Source: JAGOEF01 sp029564465 (GTDB lineage: Bacteria; Bacteroidota; Bacteroidia; Bacteroidales; ML635J-15). Taken from it: a DNA stretch of 26,263 bases. The stretch covers positions 1 to 26,263 of the forward strand of contig JAKQPY010000043.1 in assembly GCA_029564465.1 (NCBI GenBank), read 5' to 3'. The notes beneath the pieces were generated by a model. The model was given only the letters and a program-made list of their open reading frames with translations, did not search any database and was not told the DNA's origin. How positions within the stretch are numbered: position 1 is the stretch's first letter; every line of letters starts with the position of its first letter. Both the position numbers and the translations under genes were made by a program. Below are positions 15,672 to 24,089 of the stretch, piece by piece.

Positions 15672-16313
15672 TTATTGCAGTTTAATGCTACGCTTGAGTA
15701 TTTCTAAACTCAGCGGGCCTTCGTTGAAAATTAAATCGAGAACAGACAGGTTCTCAACAAATCCGAATTTGTCCGAAAATACCTGATAATAGGTTTGTGC
15801 AACAAAGCCGTTGTCTTCTTTTTGCTGTTGCGACTTTGGATTGATGCCATAGCGGAAATCTGTCGTATCAGGGATTGTTTTCTGAAAGCTTTCGGTCCGT
15901 TCAAATATTCTTTCGATTCCAACGATTTCATTACAGGTGAGAATTATTTTATGGTTCAAATCGAAAAGGAATTTTTCTTTTTTTTCGAAAAACACGGCAA
16001 AGTCATCCATGTAAAAATCGTAATATGCTGATTTGCGATATGCCGATTTAATTGCCTGATAATGTTCGCGTTGCCAGGCAGAGCTGTAATCAATGGCCAC
16101 ATCACGAATGCAACGACTGTTTTCGTTTTTAACAATGGGTATGCTCAGACTGATTACACCGTTACCGCTCAATATCTGACAGCGGTTTCGATAGGTTTGC
16201 CTGAAATAACTTTCTTCCGATTCAATGATAATATGGCTAAATTCAACAATCTTAGAATAGTATTGTATTGGCGGGAAATAGGCTGTGCTGAGAATGACGG
16301 GAACTTGTGCCAT
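15672..16313 (-). CDS. WbqC-like family protein
   Basis: 213 residues with the hallmarks of the WbqC family: an N-terminal LSTAYFPPIQYYSKI, SYFRQTYRNRCQIL, LSIPIVKN, and WQREHYQAIKSAYRKSAYYDFY. No signal peptide or membrane segment. WbqC was first linked to O-antigen loci, but its biochemical function is not established; I do not assign one. The ATG overlaps the stop of the upstream signal-peptidase-like gene (TAATG), so it is translationally coupled and is the last gene of the nine-gene leftward block. It ends 4 bp from the stop of the convergent flavodiiron gene. In Bacteroidota, WbqC-family genes are often found beside lepB. Confidence 0.88.
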   Translation of the reverse strand: MAQVPVILSTAYFPPIQYYSKIVEFSHIIIESEESYFRQTYRNRCQILSGNGVISLSIPIVKNENSRCIRDVAIDYSSAWQREHYQAIKSAYRKSAYYDFYMDDFAVFFEKKEKFLFDLNHKIILTCNEIVGIERIFERTESFQKTIPDTTDFRYGINPKSQQQKEDNGFVAQTYYQVFSDKFGFVENLSVLDLIFNEGPLSLEILKRSIKLQ

Positions 16314-17182
16314 TACAGGATTACTTTTCCGATGATATACGATGCGGGCACAAAGCCAAAATGCCGCGAGTCGGTACCATGGTCACGGTCGTCGGACATC
16401 ACAAAATAATAGTCCGACGAAAAACGGTATTCGGTTACCGGCAGAGCATTAATTTTAATCCCTGCAGTCGAAACCTGCATTGCGTTGCCTTCGTAAACCT
16501 CGATAATTTTTCGGAAAGCTGCTGCATTCCTGTAATTAAGCATAATGCTTACTTCGGATCGTGGCACAGCAACGGGTCCAAAATAATCTTTATTCCAATC
16601 GAAATATTGATTTTTCGGGAAGTAGCGCATCGAAGCATCTCCTTTAGCCAGACTGAGTGGTCGTATGTTGATTACTCCTTTATTTCTGGCAATTTCGGAT
16701 GCAGTATTTGCATCACAGGTTATGTTATATGCCTTGTTATTCTGAATTTCCTCGATGTGGTAAATGGTTTTTCCGGCCAACATCTCATCAGGACTCATAT
16801 TGTCGAGACTGAGCCGGTACTCAAAAAACAGGGGGTGCCCTTCGGGAAGTGCCTTACCGTTGACGACAATGTTTTTATTGTTTATTTCGATAATATCGCC
16901 CGGTAAAGCTACTATTCTTCTGATAAGGATATTGCGCCGGTCTATTTTTACATCATTAACTTCAACATCATAAAAAGCAATCAGGTCACCGGGTTCGAGC
17001 TTTTCGACTGAAGGTAGCAGGGCATTGTAGAACCGATGAATTCCATTCATTTTTTCAATCACTACAAAATGGCTGTCATCGTCGGGCAGATGATGCATCT
17101 TAACCGAAACCGGTTTGTAGAAAATAAACAGAATGAGAACAACTACCGAAAATGCTACTAAAAAAAACTTCAGACGCCTCAT
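16313..17182 (-). CDS. Signal peptidase I-like protein (S26), predicted to lack both catalytic residues
   Basis: 289 residues. One N-terminal membrane segment (about 5-22) and conserved S26 boxes are clear: RRIVALPGDIIEI (box D), YFGPVAVP and MSDDRDHGTDSRHFGFVP (box E). However, the Ser-Met of box B is absent: where the neighbour has IPTSSMEK this protein has KPVSVKMHH (23-31). The general-base Lys is Arg: IRRIVALPGD (Arg88) against IKRCVALPGD in the neighbour. It is 2 bp downstream of lepB and probably a diverged duplicate. Cleavage activity is unlikely. A regulatory or substrate-binding role resembling Staphylococcus aureus SpsA, an inactive paralogue encoded beside SpsB, is an analogy only. 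Ser26 one residue off the expected position cannot be fully excluded as a nucleophile. Confidence 0.85.
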   Translation of the reverse strand: MRRLKFFLVAFSVVVLILFIFYKPVSVKMHHLPDDDSHFVVIEKMNGIHRFYNALLPSVEKLEPGDLIAFYDVEVNDVKIDRRNILIRRIVALPGDIIEINNKNIVVNGKALPEGHPLFFEYRLSLDNMSPDEMLAGKTIYHIEEIQNNKAYNITCDANTASEIARNKGVINIRPLSLAKGDASMRYFPKNQYFDWNKDYFGPVAVPRSEVSIMLNYRNAAAFRKIIEVYEGNAMQVSTAGIKINALPVTEYRFSSDYYFVMSDDRDHGTDSRHFGFVPASYIIGKVIL

Positions 17183-17184
17183 GC

Positions 17185-18768
17185 CTATACCGAATGAATT
17201 CTTTTAAGTATACGATTCCATCTGATTTTACCGGTTTCTTTATCCTTCGAGAACCAGATTATTGAAGCTTTTCCAACCACATGGTCTTCGGGCACGAAAC
17301 CCCAGAACCGGCTATCGGCCGAATTGTGACGATTGTCACCCATCAGCCAGTAATAGTTCATTTTGAATGTGTATTGTTTGGTTTCTTTATCGTTGATAAA
17401 TATTTTATCGCCTTCAACCCGAAGTTTGTTATGCTCATAATAACCAATGATGCGTTCGTAAGGAGCCAGATTGGATGTGTCGAGGGCAATGGTGGCTCCG
17501 GCTTTCGGAATCCATAATGGTCCAAACCAGTCTTCGTTCCAGTGGTATGCAGGATTATGCGGAAAAATCCGATAATACCGTTCTCCTTTTGCCCGTGACG
17601 ATTTCACAACAGAGGCCACATTGTAAATTCCTTTCACTTTTTCGACGCCAGCCTTGGTCAATGGCATCAAATATTCATTAGAAATGGGCACCCGGTATTT
17701 TCGGGCGTCCAGATAGCGAACATATTCCATGCCTTGTTGTGTCTGAGCCAGCACATACATATCTTCGTAGTTTATATCGAACGACTTCAGCACTTCGGCA
17801 TCGAGTCCCTGATTCATGTTGTAGTTGCCTACGGCATCGTTACGCAGGCTTACGTAATAATTAAACTGTTTGCCTTCGTATTCTTTTTGTTTTTTACCAT
17901 TAATATACACTTCTCCCTCGCGCACTTCGAGCGAATCGCCGGGCAGGGCTACGCAACGTTTGATATAGTTTTCGCGTTTATCTACCGGTCGCACGATAAT
18001 ATCAACGGTGTCGCAATCCCATAGTTCTTTACGCGCGCGCTTGTAATACTCTTCTTCCGATAGCGGTGTTTTACCGGCATTTACGTCATTCATTTTATCA
18101 CGCATGGCCAGGTCAAGAATGATACTGTAATAGTCAACCGCCTGATTTTGAACAACCACTGTATCGCCGGTGGGGAAGTTGAATACCACAATGTCGTCGC
18201 GCTTAATTTCGCCAAAGCCTGTCAGTCGGCGATATTCAGTTTCAATCCAGGTGGTAAACGAAGGAGTTTTCTTAGTCAGCCACAATGTGTGGTGCATAAA
18301 TGGGAGCGACAGTGGAGTCATGGGTACGCGGGTACCATAGGCTACTTTACTTACAAACAGATAGTCTCCGATCAACAGGGTTTTTTCCATCGAACTGGTT
18401 GGGATGGTGAAGGCTTCGAAAAAGAAAATTCTGATAAATGTTGCGGCAATTACAGCAAAGATAATGGCGTCGACCCATTCCAGGGTTTTGCGCTTGAAAG
18501 TACTCATCTTTTTGTCTTTCCGGGGTTTCCAGAATGCCCAGCGAACAAACCTTGTAAGGTAAATGTCGATAATCAGCAATTCACCAATCAGCCACCAATA
18601 GTTACCAAGCCAAACAACCCACAATACATATAGTGATGTAACCAATGCAAAACTGAAATAGCGGTTTGTTACAAAATGACCGATTTTGGTGTTTTTGAAT
18701 TTATTCCAAAACGAATTGCTTTTATCTTTTTTGACCACCGGTTTTTTCTTACTTTTCGATTGTATCAT
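17185..18768 (-). CDS. lepB: Signal peptidase I
   Basis: 527 residues. After a Lys-rich N-terminus come two membrane segments (about 37-72) and a third near 101-118. Box B follows, FTIPTSSMEKTLLIGDYLFVSK, in two parts around the catalytic Ser126. The general base is Lys270 in NYIKRCVALPGD, and box E is MGDNRHNSADSRFWGFVP. The long insertion between box B and box D and the extra N-terminal helices are usual for Bacteroidota LepB. The enzyme cleaves signal peptides on the periplasmic face of the inner membrane after Sec or Tat export; the secreted CAP protein and the large surface protein in this window are likely substrates. It follows dapB by 5 bp and precedes the inactive-looking paralogue by 2 bp. 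Confidence 0.95.
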   Translation of the reverse strand: MIQSKSKKKPVVKKDKSNSFWNKFKNTKIGHFVTNRYFSFALVTSLYVLWVVWLGNYWWLIGELLIIDIYLTRFVRWAFWKPRKDKKMSTFKRKTLEWVDAIIFAVIAATFIRIFFFEAFTIPTSSMEKTLLIGDYLFVSKVAYGTRVPMTPLSLPFMHHTLWLTKKTPSFTTWIETEYRRLTGFGEIKRDDIVVFNFPTGDTVVVQNQAVDYYSIILDLAMRDKMNDVNAGKTPLSEEEYYKRARKELWDCDTVDIIVRPVDKRENYIKRCVALPGDSLEVREGEVYINGKKQKEYEGKQFNYYVSLRNDAVGNYNMNQGLDAEVLKSFDINYEDMYVLAQTQQGMEYVRYLDARKYRVPISNEYLMPLTKAGVEKVKGIYNVASVVKSSRAKGERYYRIFPHNPAYHWNEDWFGPLWIPKAGATIALDTSNLAPYERIIGYYEHNKLRVEGDKIFINDKETKQYTFKMNYYWLMGDNRHNSADSRFWGFVPEDHVVGKASIIWFSKDKETGKIRWNRILKRIHSV

Positions 18769-18773
18769 ACTAT

Positions 18774-19490
18774 TCAGATATTTAGTAAATCTTTCATTTG
18801 ATAAATTCCGGTTTTACCGGCAATAAAAGCTGCAGCCCTGATTGCGCCAATGGCAAAACCCTTGCGGTTTTTGGCTGAGTGGCTGATTTCGATTGTATCA
18901 CAATTGCTTTCCCACATAATTTTATGGTCGCCGGTAACTTCACCTTTACGAAACGAGTAAACTGGCAAATCCGATATATCCTGTGAATTATTTAACACCC
19001 ATTTAACAAAATGCTTGTTGTTTCCGACCAGCTGATTGGCCAGAACCACCGCAGTTCCGCTGGGTTGATCAAGTTTATGAATATGATGGGTTTCTTCGAT
19101 ACGGGCATTATACCCGTCGCTGACTTCCATCAATTTTGCCAGTTTTTTATTAATTTCGAAAAAAATATTCATCCCAATGCTGAAATTGGAAGCATAAAAC
19201 AGACACCCTTTTTTTTCTTGGCAGTATGTTTCAATTTCATCAAGCTGATGATGCCATCCGGTAGAACCGCAAACCACCGGGATTCCGGCATCGATGCAGG
19301 TTTTAATATTTACAGGGGCTGTATCGGGTCGTGTAAACTCAATGGCAACATCAACCGCGGAAGGTTTAAGATTCTTTAGCGAATCAATATTTTCGACATC
19401 AAAAATGCAGGCTATTTCGTGACCCAGCGAAGTCGCCATTTCGGCAATCTCTTTGCCCATTTTGCCATATCCGATGAGTGCCAGCTTCAT
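18774..19490 (-). CDS. dapB: 4-hydroxy-tetrahydrodipicolinate reductase
   Basis: 238 residues, typical of the family. The N-terminal Rossmann motif is IGYGKMGKEI (Gly7, Gly9, Gly12). EFTRPDTAP and VCGSTGW form the cofactor region, ASNFSIGMNIF the hinge, and EETHHIHKLDQPSGTA (132-147) the catalytic and substrate-binding segment with His135, His136, Lys139 and the SGTA loop. It reduces the cyclic intermediate of the lysine/diaminopimelate pathway with NAD(P)H in the cytoplasm, feeding lysine and peptidoglycan. It lies 19 bp after fmt and 5 bp before lepB; dapB beside lepB is a recurring Bacteroidota arrangement. Confidence 0.95.
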   Translation of the reverse strand: MKLALIGYGKMGKEIAEMATSLGHEIACIFDVENIDSLKNLKPSAVDVAIEFTRPDTAPVNIKTCIDAGIPVVCGSTGWHHQLDEIETYCQEKKGCLFYASNFSIGMNIFFEINKKLAKLMEVSDGYNARIEETHHIHKLDQPSGTAVVLANQLVGNNKHFVKWVLNNSQDISDLPVYSFRKGEVTGDHKIMWESNCDTIEISHSAKNRKGFAIGAIRAAAFIAGKTGIYQMKDLLNI

Positions 19491-19509
19491 AATCTGTGTA
19501 AATATACTA

Positions 19510-20457
19510 TTATAATTTCAACCGCACATTCTTCAAATCGAAACCCCTCAGAAATTCCCCGGTTTTCATATTTTTCTTTCCTTCGAGTTGAAGACTGAAA
19601 ATTTCGATAAAACCATCGGCTACCGCAATCTGAAACTTGTTATTGTGACTTGATATTTCACCGGTTGCCAATGCGTGTTTTCGTGAAACAAAGCCGGCTT
19701 CGCCAATTTTTAAAGTTTTTTGGGTTCCATCGGTTAAAACCAATGTGGTAAATGCTCCGGGATAGGGATATAATCCTCTGATAAAGTTCCGGATTTGCTC
19801 TCCTGGCAGGTTCCAGTCGATTCGGCAATTGTCGCGGAAAATTTTGGGAGCCGTTTTTAGCTCTCCCGAAATTTGTGATTCCTGGGGCCTTGGCTTACAT
19901 TGCTTACTTTCAATCAGCCACAGGGTTTTTACGAGCAAGGCAGCTCCTTCTGTCATCAGTTTATCGTGAAGGGAGCCCGCAGTTTCGTCACGGGATATTT
20001 CTACGGGGGTGCTTTCGATGATGCTACCGGTATCAATATTTTCGTTGATGAAGAACGTGGTGACGCCGGTGATGGTCTCGCCGTTGATAATGGCGTGGTT
20101 TATGGGTGCTGCACCACGGTATTGGGGCAGGAGTGAGGCGTGCAGATTGATGGTGCCTTTGGGTGGAATTTTCCATACCTCGGCGGGTAACATTCTGAAT
20201 GCTACCACAACAAATAAATCGGCCTGCAGTTGTTGTAATGATGCTAAAAAGTCAGGGTCTTTTAACCTGACCGGTTGCAAAATAGTGAAACCCAATTGAA
20301 GCGCTGCTTTTTTAACTGCTGATTCCGATACCTGCAATCCCCGTCCTGCCGGCTTGTCGGGACTTGTAACAACGGCAACAATCTCATGCCCGGCTTCAGC
20401 CAGTGCTTTCATCGATGCAACAGCAAAATCGGGAGTGCCCATGTATACAATTCTCAT
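19510..20457 (-). CDS. fmt: Methionyl-tRNA formyltransferase
   Basis: 315 residues, full length. The formyl-transfer domain begins MRIVYMGTPDFAVASM, with SPDKPAGRG and the catalytic motif NLHASLLPQYRGAAPI (Asn104, His106) and ENIDTGSII (Asp142). The C-terminal OB-like domain starts near 205 (GLYPYPGAFT). It transfers a formyl group from 10-formyl-tetrahydrofolate to initiator Met-tRNA in the cytoplasm. No def (deformylase) gene, its frequent partner elsewhere, is in the window. It sits 22 bp after ribBA in the leftward block. Confidence 0.96.
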   Translation of the reverse strand: MRIVYMGTPDFAVASMKALAEAGHEIVAVVTSPDKPAGRGLQVSESAVKKAALQLGFTILQPVRLKDPDFLASLQQLQADLFVVVAFRMLPAEVWKIPPKGTINLHASLLPQYRGAAPINHAIINGETITGVTTFFINENIDTGSIIESTPVEISRDETAGSLHDKLMTEGAALLVKTLWLIESKQCKPRPQESQISGELKTAPKIFRDNCRIDWNLPGEQIRNFIRGLYPYPGAFTTLVLTDGTQKTLKIGEAGFVSRKHALATGEISSHNNKFQIAVADGFIEIFSLQLEGKKNMKTGEFLRGFDLKNVRLKL

Positions 20458-20479
20458 AAGCGGCTACTTGGGGATTATG

Positions 20480-21712
20480 CTAAAGGTTTAAATCGTGCCC
20501 CAGCTTTTTCTTTTTGGTTTCAAGATAAAACCGGTTGAATTGGTTGGGTTGGATTTCGAGATGAATATTTTCAACAATTTCGAGGCCATAACCTTCGAGC
20601 CCTGCCCTTTTTTTGGGATTATTGGTCACCAGTTTAATTTTTTTAATTCCGAGGCATCTGATAATTTGTGCACCCACACCATAATCGCGCTCGTCTTCTT
20701 TGAAACCGAGATGCAGGTTTGCCTCTACGGTATCAAGCCCGCTTTCCTGAAGTTTGTAGGCAGCTATTTTATTAAAAAGCCCAATTCCCCGGCCTTCCTG
20801 ATTCAGGTATATGAGAACACCTTTCCCTTCCTGTTGTATCATTTGCAACGATTTGTGCAACTGAGGGCCACAATCGCAACGCAACGAACCGAAAATATCA
20901 CCGGTGGCACACGATGAATGCACACGCACCATTACCGCTTCATCGGCAGTCCATTCTCCTTTAACAAGTGCCATATGTTCCAGTTGTGTTCCGGTTTGTT
21001 TGAATGGAATCAAGTCGAAATCACCGAATTCGGTGGGCATTTTAACCCGTTGACCTTCTTCGACCAGCGATTCGGTCTGCAGCCTGAATTTAATCAGATC
21101 CTGTATGGTAACAATTTTAATTCCGAACTTTTTTGATATTTCGATTAGCTGAGGCAAACGGGCCATGGTACCATCTTCATTCATAATCTCTACCAATGCC
21201 CCGCCCGGGGTTAAGCCGGCCAATCGGGTAAAGTCAATCACCGCTTCGGTGTGACCTGCCCGTTGTAAAACCCCATTCTCACGAGCCATCAAAGGAAAAA
21301 TATGCCCGGGGCGCCCCAAATCTTCAGGCCTGGTTTTAGGGTTAACCAGTGCCGCAATGGTTTTTGCCCTATCGGATGCTGAAATACCGGTAGTACAACC
21401 TTGTCCGATAAGGTCAACGCTTACCGTAAAGGGTGTTTCGTGCAACGAGGTGTTTTTTCCCACCATCAGTTCCAGATCGAGTTGCTTGCATCGGGCCTCG
21501 GGCAATGGTGTGCAAATCAGCCCCCTGCCATAACGTGCCATGAAATTGACGGCTTCCGGGGTGATGGCTTCGGCGGCAATAATAAAATCTCCTTCGTTCT
21601 CGCGGTCGTAATCGTCAACCACAATAAGCAATTTGCCATGTCTGATATCGGCAATGGCTTCTTCGATGGTGTTCAGTTGGCTACTGAAATCGTTGTGTTG
21701 GTTTCCAGACAT
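20480..21712 (-). CDS. ribBA: Bifunctional 3,4-dihydroxy-2-butanone 4-phosphate synthase / GTP cyclohydrolase II
   Basis: 410 residues with two fused domains. The N-terminal half (1-205) is the DHBP synthase: VVDDYDRENEGDFI, RYGRGLICTPL and RAGHTEAVIDF (His154); Tyr replaces the common Glu in DDED. The C-terminal half (about 206-405) is GTP cyclohydrolase II with zinc ligands Cys268, Cys279 and Cys281 (SSCATGDIFGSLRCDCG) and NQEGRGIGL. Together they catalyse the two entry steps of riboflavin synthesis in the cytoplasm. The start overlaps the 3' end of the upstream glycosyltransferase gene by 32 bp; no later Met precedes the conserved TIEEAI segment, so the overlap looks real. I saw no FMN riboswitch, and the overlap leaves no room for one. 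Confidence 0.96.
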   Translation of the reverse strand: MSGNQHNDFSSQLNTIEEAIADIRHGKLLIVVDDYDRENEGDFIIAAEAITPEAVNFMARYGRGLICTPLPEARCKQLDLELMVGKNTSLHETPFTVSVDLIGQGCTTGISASDRAKTIAALVNPKTRPEDLGRPGHIFPLMARENGVLQRAGHTEAVIDFTRLAGLTPGGALVEIMNEDGTMARLPQLIEISKKFGIKIVTIQDLIKFRLQTESLVEEGQRVKMPTEFGDFDLIPFKQTGTQLEHMALVKGEWTADEAVMVRVHSSCATGDIFGSLRCDCGPQLHKSLQMIQQEGKGVLIYLNQEGRGIGLFNKIAAYKLQESGLDTVEANLHLGFKEDERDYGVGAQIIRCLGIKKIKLVTNNPKKRAGLEGYGLEIVENIHLEIQPNQFNRFYLETKKKKLGHDLNL

Positions 21713-22853
21713 TGGTTTTAACTCCTTTAACAGATTTGAATAAACCGGCTAGTAAGGCCAGGTTCATAGTATAAAAATGAGTGATAAATCGTAAAATCAG
21801 ATTATGATTGCCTGCTTTTTTAAGCAGGAAGTCTAATGGTGGAATCAGAAAGCTCAGCAGATAAATGCAAAGCAAAACCAGATAGAACACCGACCCAAAC
21901 GATAATGCTATCAACATGGCCAGTGCCAGTAATAAAAACACAGGACCTAACCAGCGCAGCACTTTGTGCGAAATAAAACTAAAAGCCACACCCGGTGTTC
22001 GCGAAAGCAACAGGCTTGAAAAAATTTTTAAATTTTGAAAATCACCGGTTGCAATCCGAATTTTACGACGAAATTCTATTGATAAATCATTCGAAACATC
22101 CTCGTAAACCATTGCTTTTAAGTTATTTACTGTTTTAAAGCCCTGCTGAATTACTTTCATGCAAATGTAAAAATCATCGACCAGCAGATTCTGTGGCACC
22201 GGAGTAAACAGGTTGCGGCGAATGGCATAGCATCCACCAAAAGGACCCATCATGCTTCCCCAGATGAGGCCTTCCCTGTTTTTTATAATCACTTCCCTCG
22301 AGATGTACGATTTTTCCTGAATGCTGATGCCTTCCTTTTTCAGGTTGGTATTTATCATATTGCTATCGACCAATCCGATAGTTTCGTCCTGAAAAACAGA
22401 AACCAGTTCATCGAGAGTATTTTCGTCGAACATTACGTTGGCATCCGAAAGAATAAGTATGTCTCCCGATGATTTTTCGACCAGTTGATTGATAATATTC
22501 GATTTTCCCTGCCGTGTGAAAAATTCATGAAAGTGAATGCGTTGATCCGCGGCAGCCAGCCTTTCCATAATCGGGTTTGTGCTATCGCTGCTACAGTCGG
22601 AACCAACAATGACCTCCAGCTTTTCGCCCGGGTAACGGGTATTAACAATGCTTTTAATTTTTTCTTCAATTACGGCTTCTTCGTTGTATGCCGACATAAT
22701 AACACTCACGGTTGGTTTCGCAGTGTTGTTCGGGCCATTTGGCCGGCTTCTCTTAGAAGCGAGTAATTTCAATACAAAAGGGTACAGCACGTAAGAATGA
22801 AAAACGGCAGCCACACATAGCCAGAATATGATTTGTATTACAATCATGGGCAT
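21681..22853 (-). CDS. Family 2 glycosyltransferase, membrane-anchored
   Basis: 390 residues. One N-terminal membrane segment (about 4-24) is followed by the GT2 catalytic domain. SVIMSAYNEEAVIEEKI, EVIVGSDCSSDST and ILILSDANVMFD mark the nucleotide-sugar and metal site; GPFGGCYAIRR and VDDFYICMKV are in the acceptor region, with RRKIRIATGDFQNL replacing the usual QxxRW segment. Two or three membrane helices follow (about 283-345). This layout resembles inner-membrane processive or lipid-linked glycosyltransferases. The sugar and acceptor are unknown; a part in surface polysaccharide or LPS assembly is inferred from the adjacent GT4 and LptF/G-type genes. It overlaps the upstream GT4 gene by 10 bp and ribBA by 32 bp. 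Confidence 0.88.
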   Translation of the reverse strand: MPMIVIQIIFWLCVAAVFHSYVLYPFVLKLLASKRSRPNGPNNTAKPTVSVIMSAYNEEAVIEEKIKSIVNTRYPGEKLEVIVGSDCSSDSTNPIMERLAAADQRIHFHEFFTRQGKSNIINQLVEKSSGDILILSDANVMFDENTLDELVSVFQDETIGLVDSNMINTNLKKEGISIQEKSYISREVIIKNREGLIWGSMMGPFGGCYAIRRNLFTPVPQNLLVDDFYICMKVIQQGFKTVNNLKAMVYEDVSNDLSIEFRRKIRIATGDFQNLKIFSSLLLSRTPGVAFSFISHKVLRWLGPVFLLLALAMLIALSFGSVFYLVLLCIYLLSFLIPPLDFLLKKAGNHNLILRFITHFYTMNLALLAGLFKSVKGVKTNVWKPTQRFQ

Positions 22854-24049
22854 TGCGAATTATAGAACTCGCTTAATTTTTTTCCAAGCTGATTTCTGTC
22901 GTAATGTTTAATAGCAAATTCAATGGCATTGGAGCCTATTTTCATGTACAGGGCTTCATCTGATAATACTTTCTCGATTTCGGCAGCAAACGAGAACTCG
23001 TTGTCGGCAACCAAAATGTTTTCGCGATGGGTAGTAGGTATACCTTCGGTTCCAATAGGCGTCGTAACAATTACTTTACCCATAGCCATTCCTTCAACAA
23101 TTTTTATTCTCATTCCTGATCCTGAAAGCAATGGAACAACCATTACACCAAAAGAGTTTATAAACTGACTGGCTACAGGTACTTCTCCATGGTAAATTAT
23201 GCCTTCAACGTCGAGTTTTTTTACAAACCATGCAGGTGCATTTCTGCCGGCCACATGAAAATTCAAGGCAGGTAATTTGGCTTTGATTATTGGCCAGCAC
23301 TGATTGATAAACCAGAGAAGACCTTCCTGATTGGGAACCCAGTCGAGGGCACCGAGGTGAAATAAACTATTGCTCATTTCGGTTCTCATCTGGGGTTTCA
23401 TTTCGGTACTGTCGAAGCCCGCGGGAAGAACAAAAACCGGTTTTGTATTCCCCATTTTCTCGTAAATATCAGCATCGCGCTGAGTTACCGGTACCAGCAC
23501 ATCATATCGGTTCAATATTTCATTTTTCAAACTCACAATGCGCTTCGCCATGTGTTTCAGATAATACTTTTTGAACGGATTCTTACTGTTATCAGCCGTC
23601 CGTTCCCATATTTCATGTTCAATATTATGAGCCCTCAGCGAAATTACTGCGTTGCTGTATTTTCTGATTACAGGGATATAGGGGCACATATAGAGACCTT
23701 CAATCTGAACCACATCAAATTGATTTTCTGTGAGAATACTGATTAGTCTGTTCTCATAATCTTTTGTCACAAAGCGGTCGGCAACATAGGGCAATTGGGA
23801 GAACAACAGGTTTTTAATCAGGCCAAATAAGCTAAGGTTTGTGTTAATCAAAACCGTTTCAAGGTGAAGTTTACGCTTAACTTCTGATGGTATTTCATCG
23901 TCAGATACAAAATGTTTTGGTGTGTTAATTGCCAGAACATGAACACTATTGCCTGCATTAGCCAACGAGTCGACAACGTTGTAAATACCTATGGTTCCAC
24001 CGTCTTTTGGTGGGTAAGGCATTTTATTTGACAAGCTCAAAATCTTCAT
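22844..24049 (-). CDS. GT4-type glycosyltransferase
   Basis: 401 residues from the ATG at 24049; an in-frame TTG at 24070 is less likely. The N-terminus, MKILSLSNKMPYPPKDGG, followed by NVVDSLANAGNSVHVLAIN, is typical of GT-B glycosyltransferases. The C-terminal nucleotide-sugar domain includes LFHLGALDWVPNQEGLLWFI and GSGMRIKIVEGMAMGKVIVTT in two adjoining parts, then GTEGI. This is the E-x7-E type region of GT4 and related families. No signal peptide or membrane helix, so it probably works at the cytoplasmic face of the inner membrane. The donor sugar cannot be read. Its 10-bp overlap with the GT2 gene implies coupled production and probably the same pathway. Confidence 0.87.
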   Translation of the reverse strand: MKILSLSNKMPYPPKDGGTIGIYNVVDSLANAGNSVHVLAINTPKHFVSDDEIPSEVKRKLHLETVLINTNLSLFGLIKNLLFSQLPYVADRFVTKDYENRLISILTENQFDVVQIEGLYMCPYIPVIRKYSNAVISLRAHNIEHEIWERTADNSKNPFKKYYLKHMAKRIVSLKNEILNRYDVLVPVTQRDADIYEKMGNTKPVFVLPAGFDSTEMKPQMRTEMSNSLFHLGALDWVPNQEGLLWFINQCWPIIKAKLPALNFHVAGRNAPAWFVKKLDVEGIIYHGEVPVASQFINSFGVMVVPLLSGSGMRIKIVEGMAMGKVIVTTPIGTEGIPTTHRENILVADNEFSFAAEIEKVLSDEALYMKIGSNAIEFAIKHYDRNQLGKKLSEFYNSQCP

Positions 24050-24089
24050 AAAGGCTGCACGAAATAACAAAGTTGCGAAGTTAATAAAA

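Noticed and set aside
21660..21800. FMN riboswitch upstream of ribBA
   Set aside because: ribBA starts inside the coding sequence of the preceding glycosyltransferase, so there is no leader, and I saw no RFN-element conserved segments.
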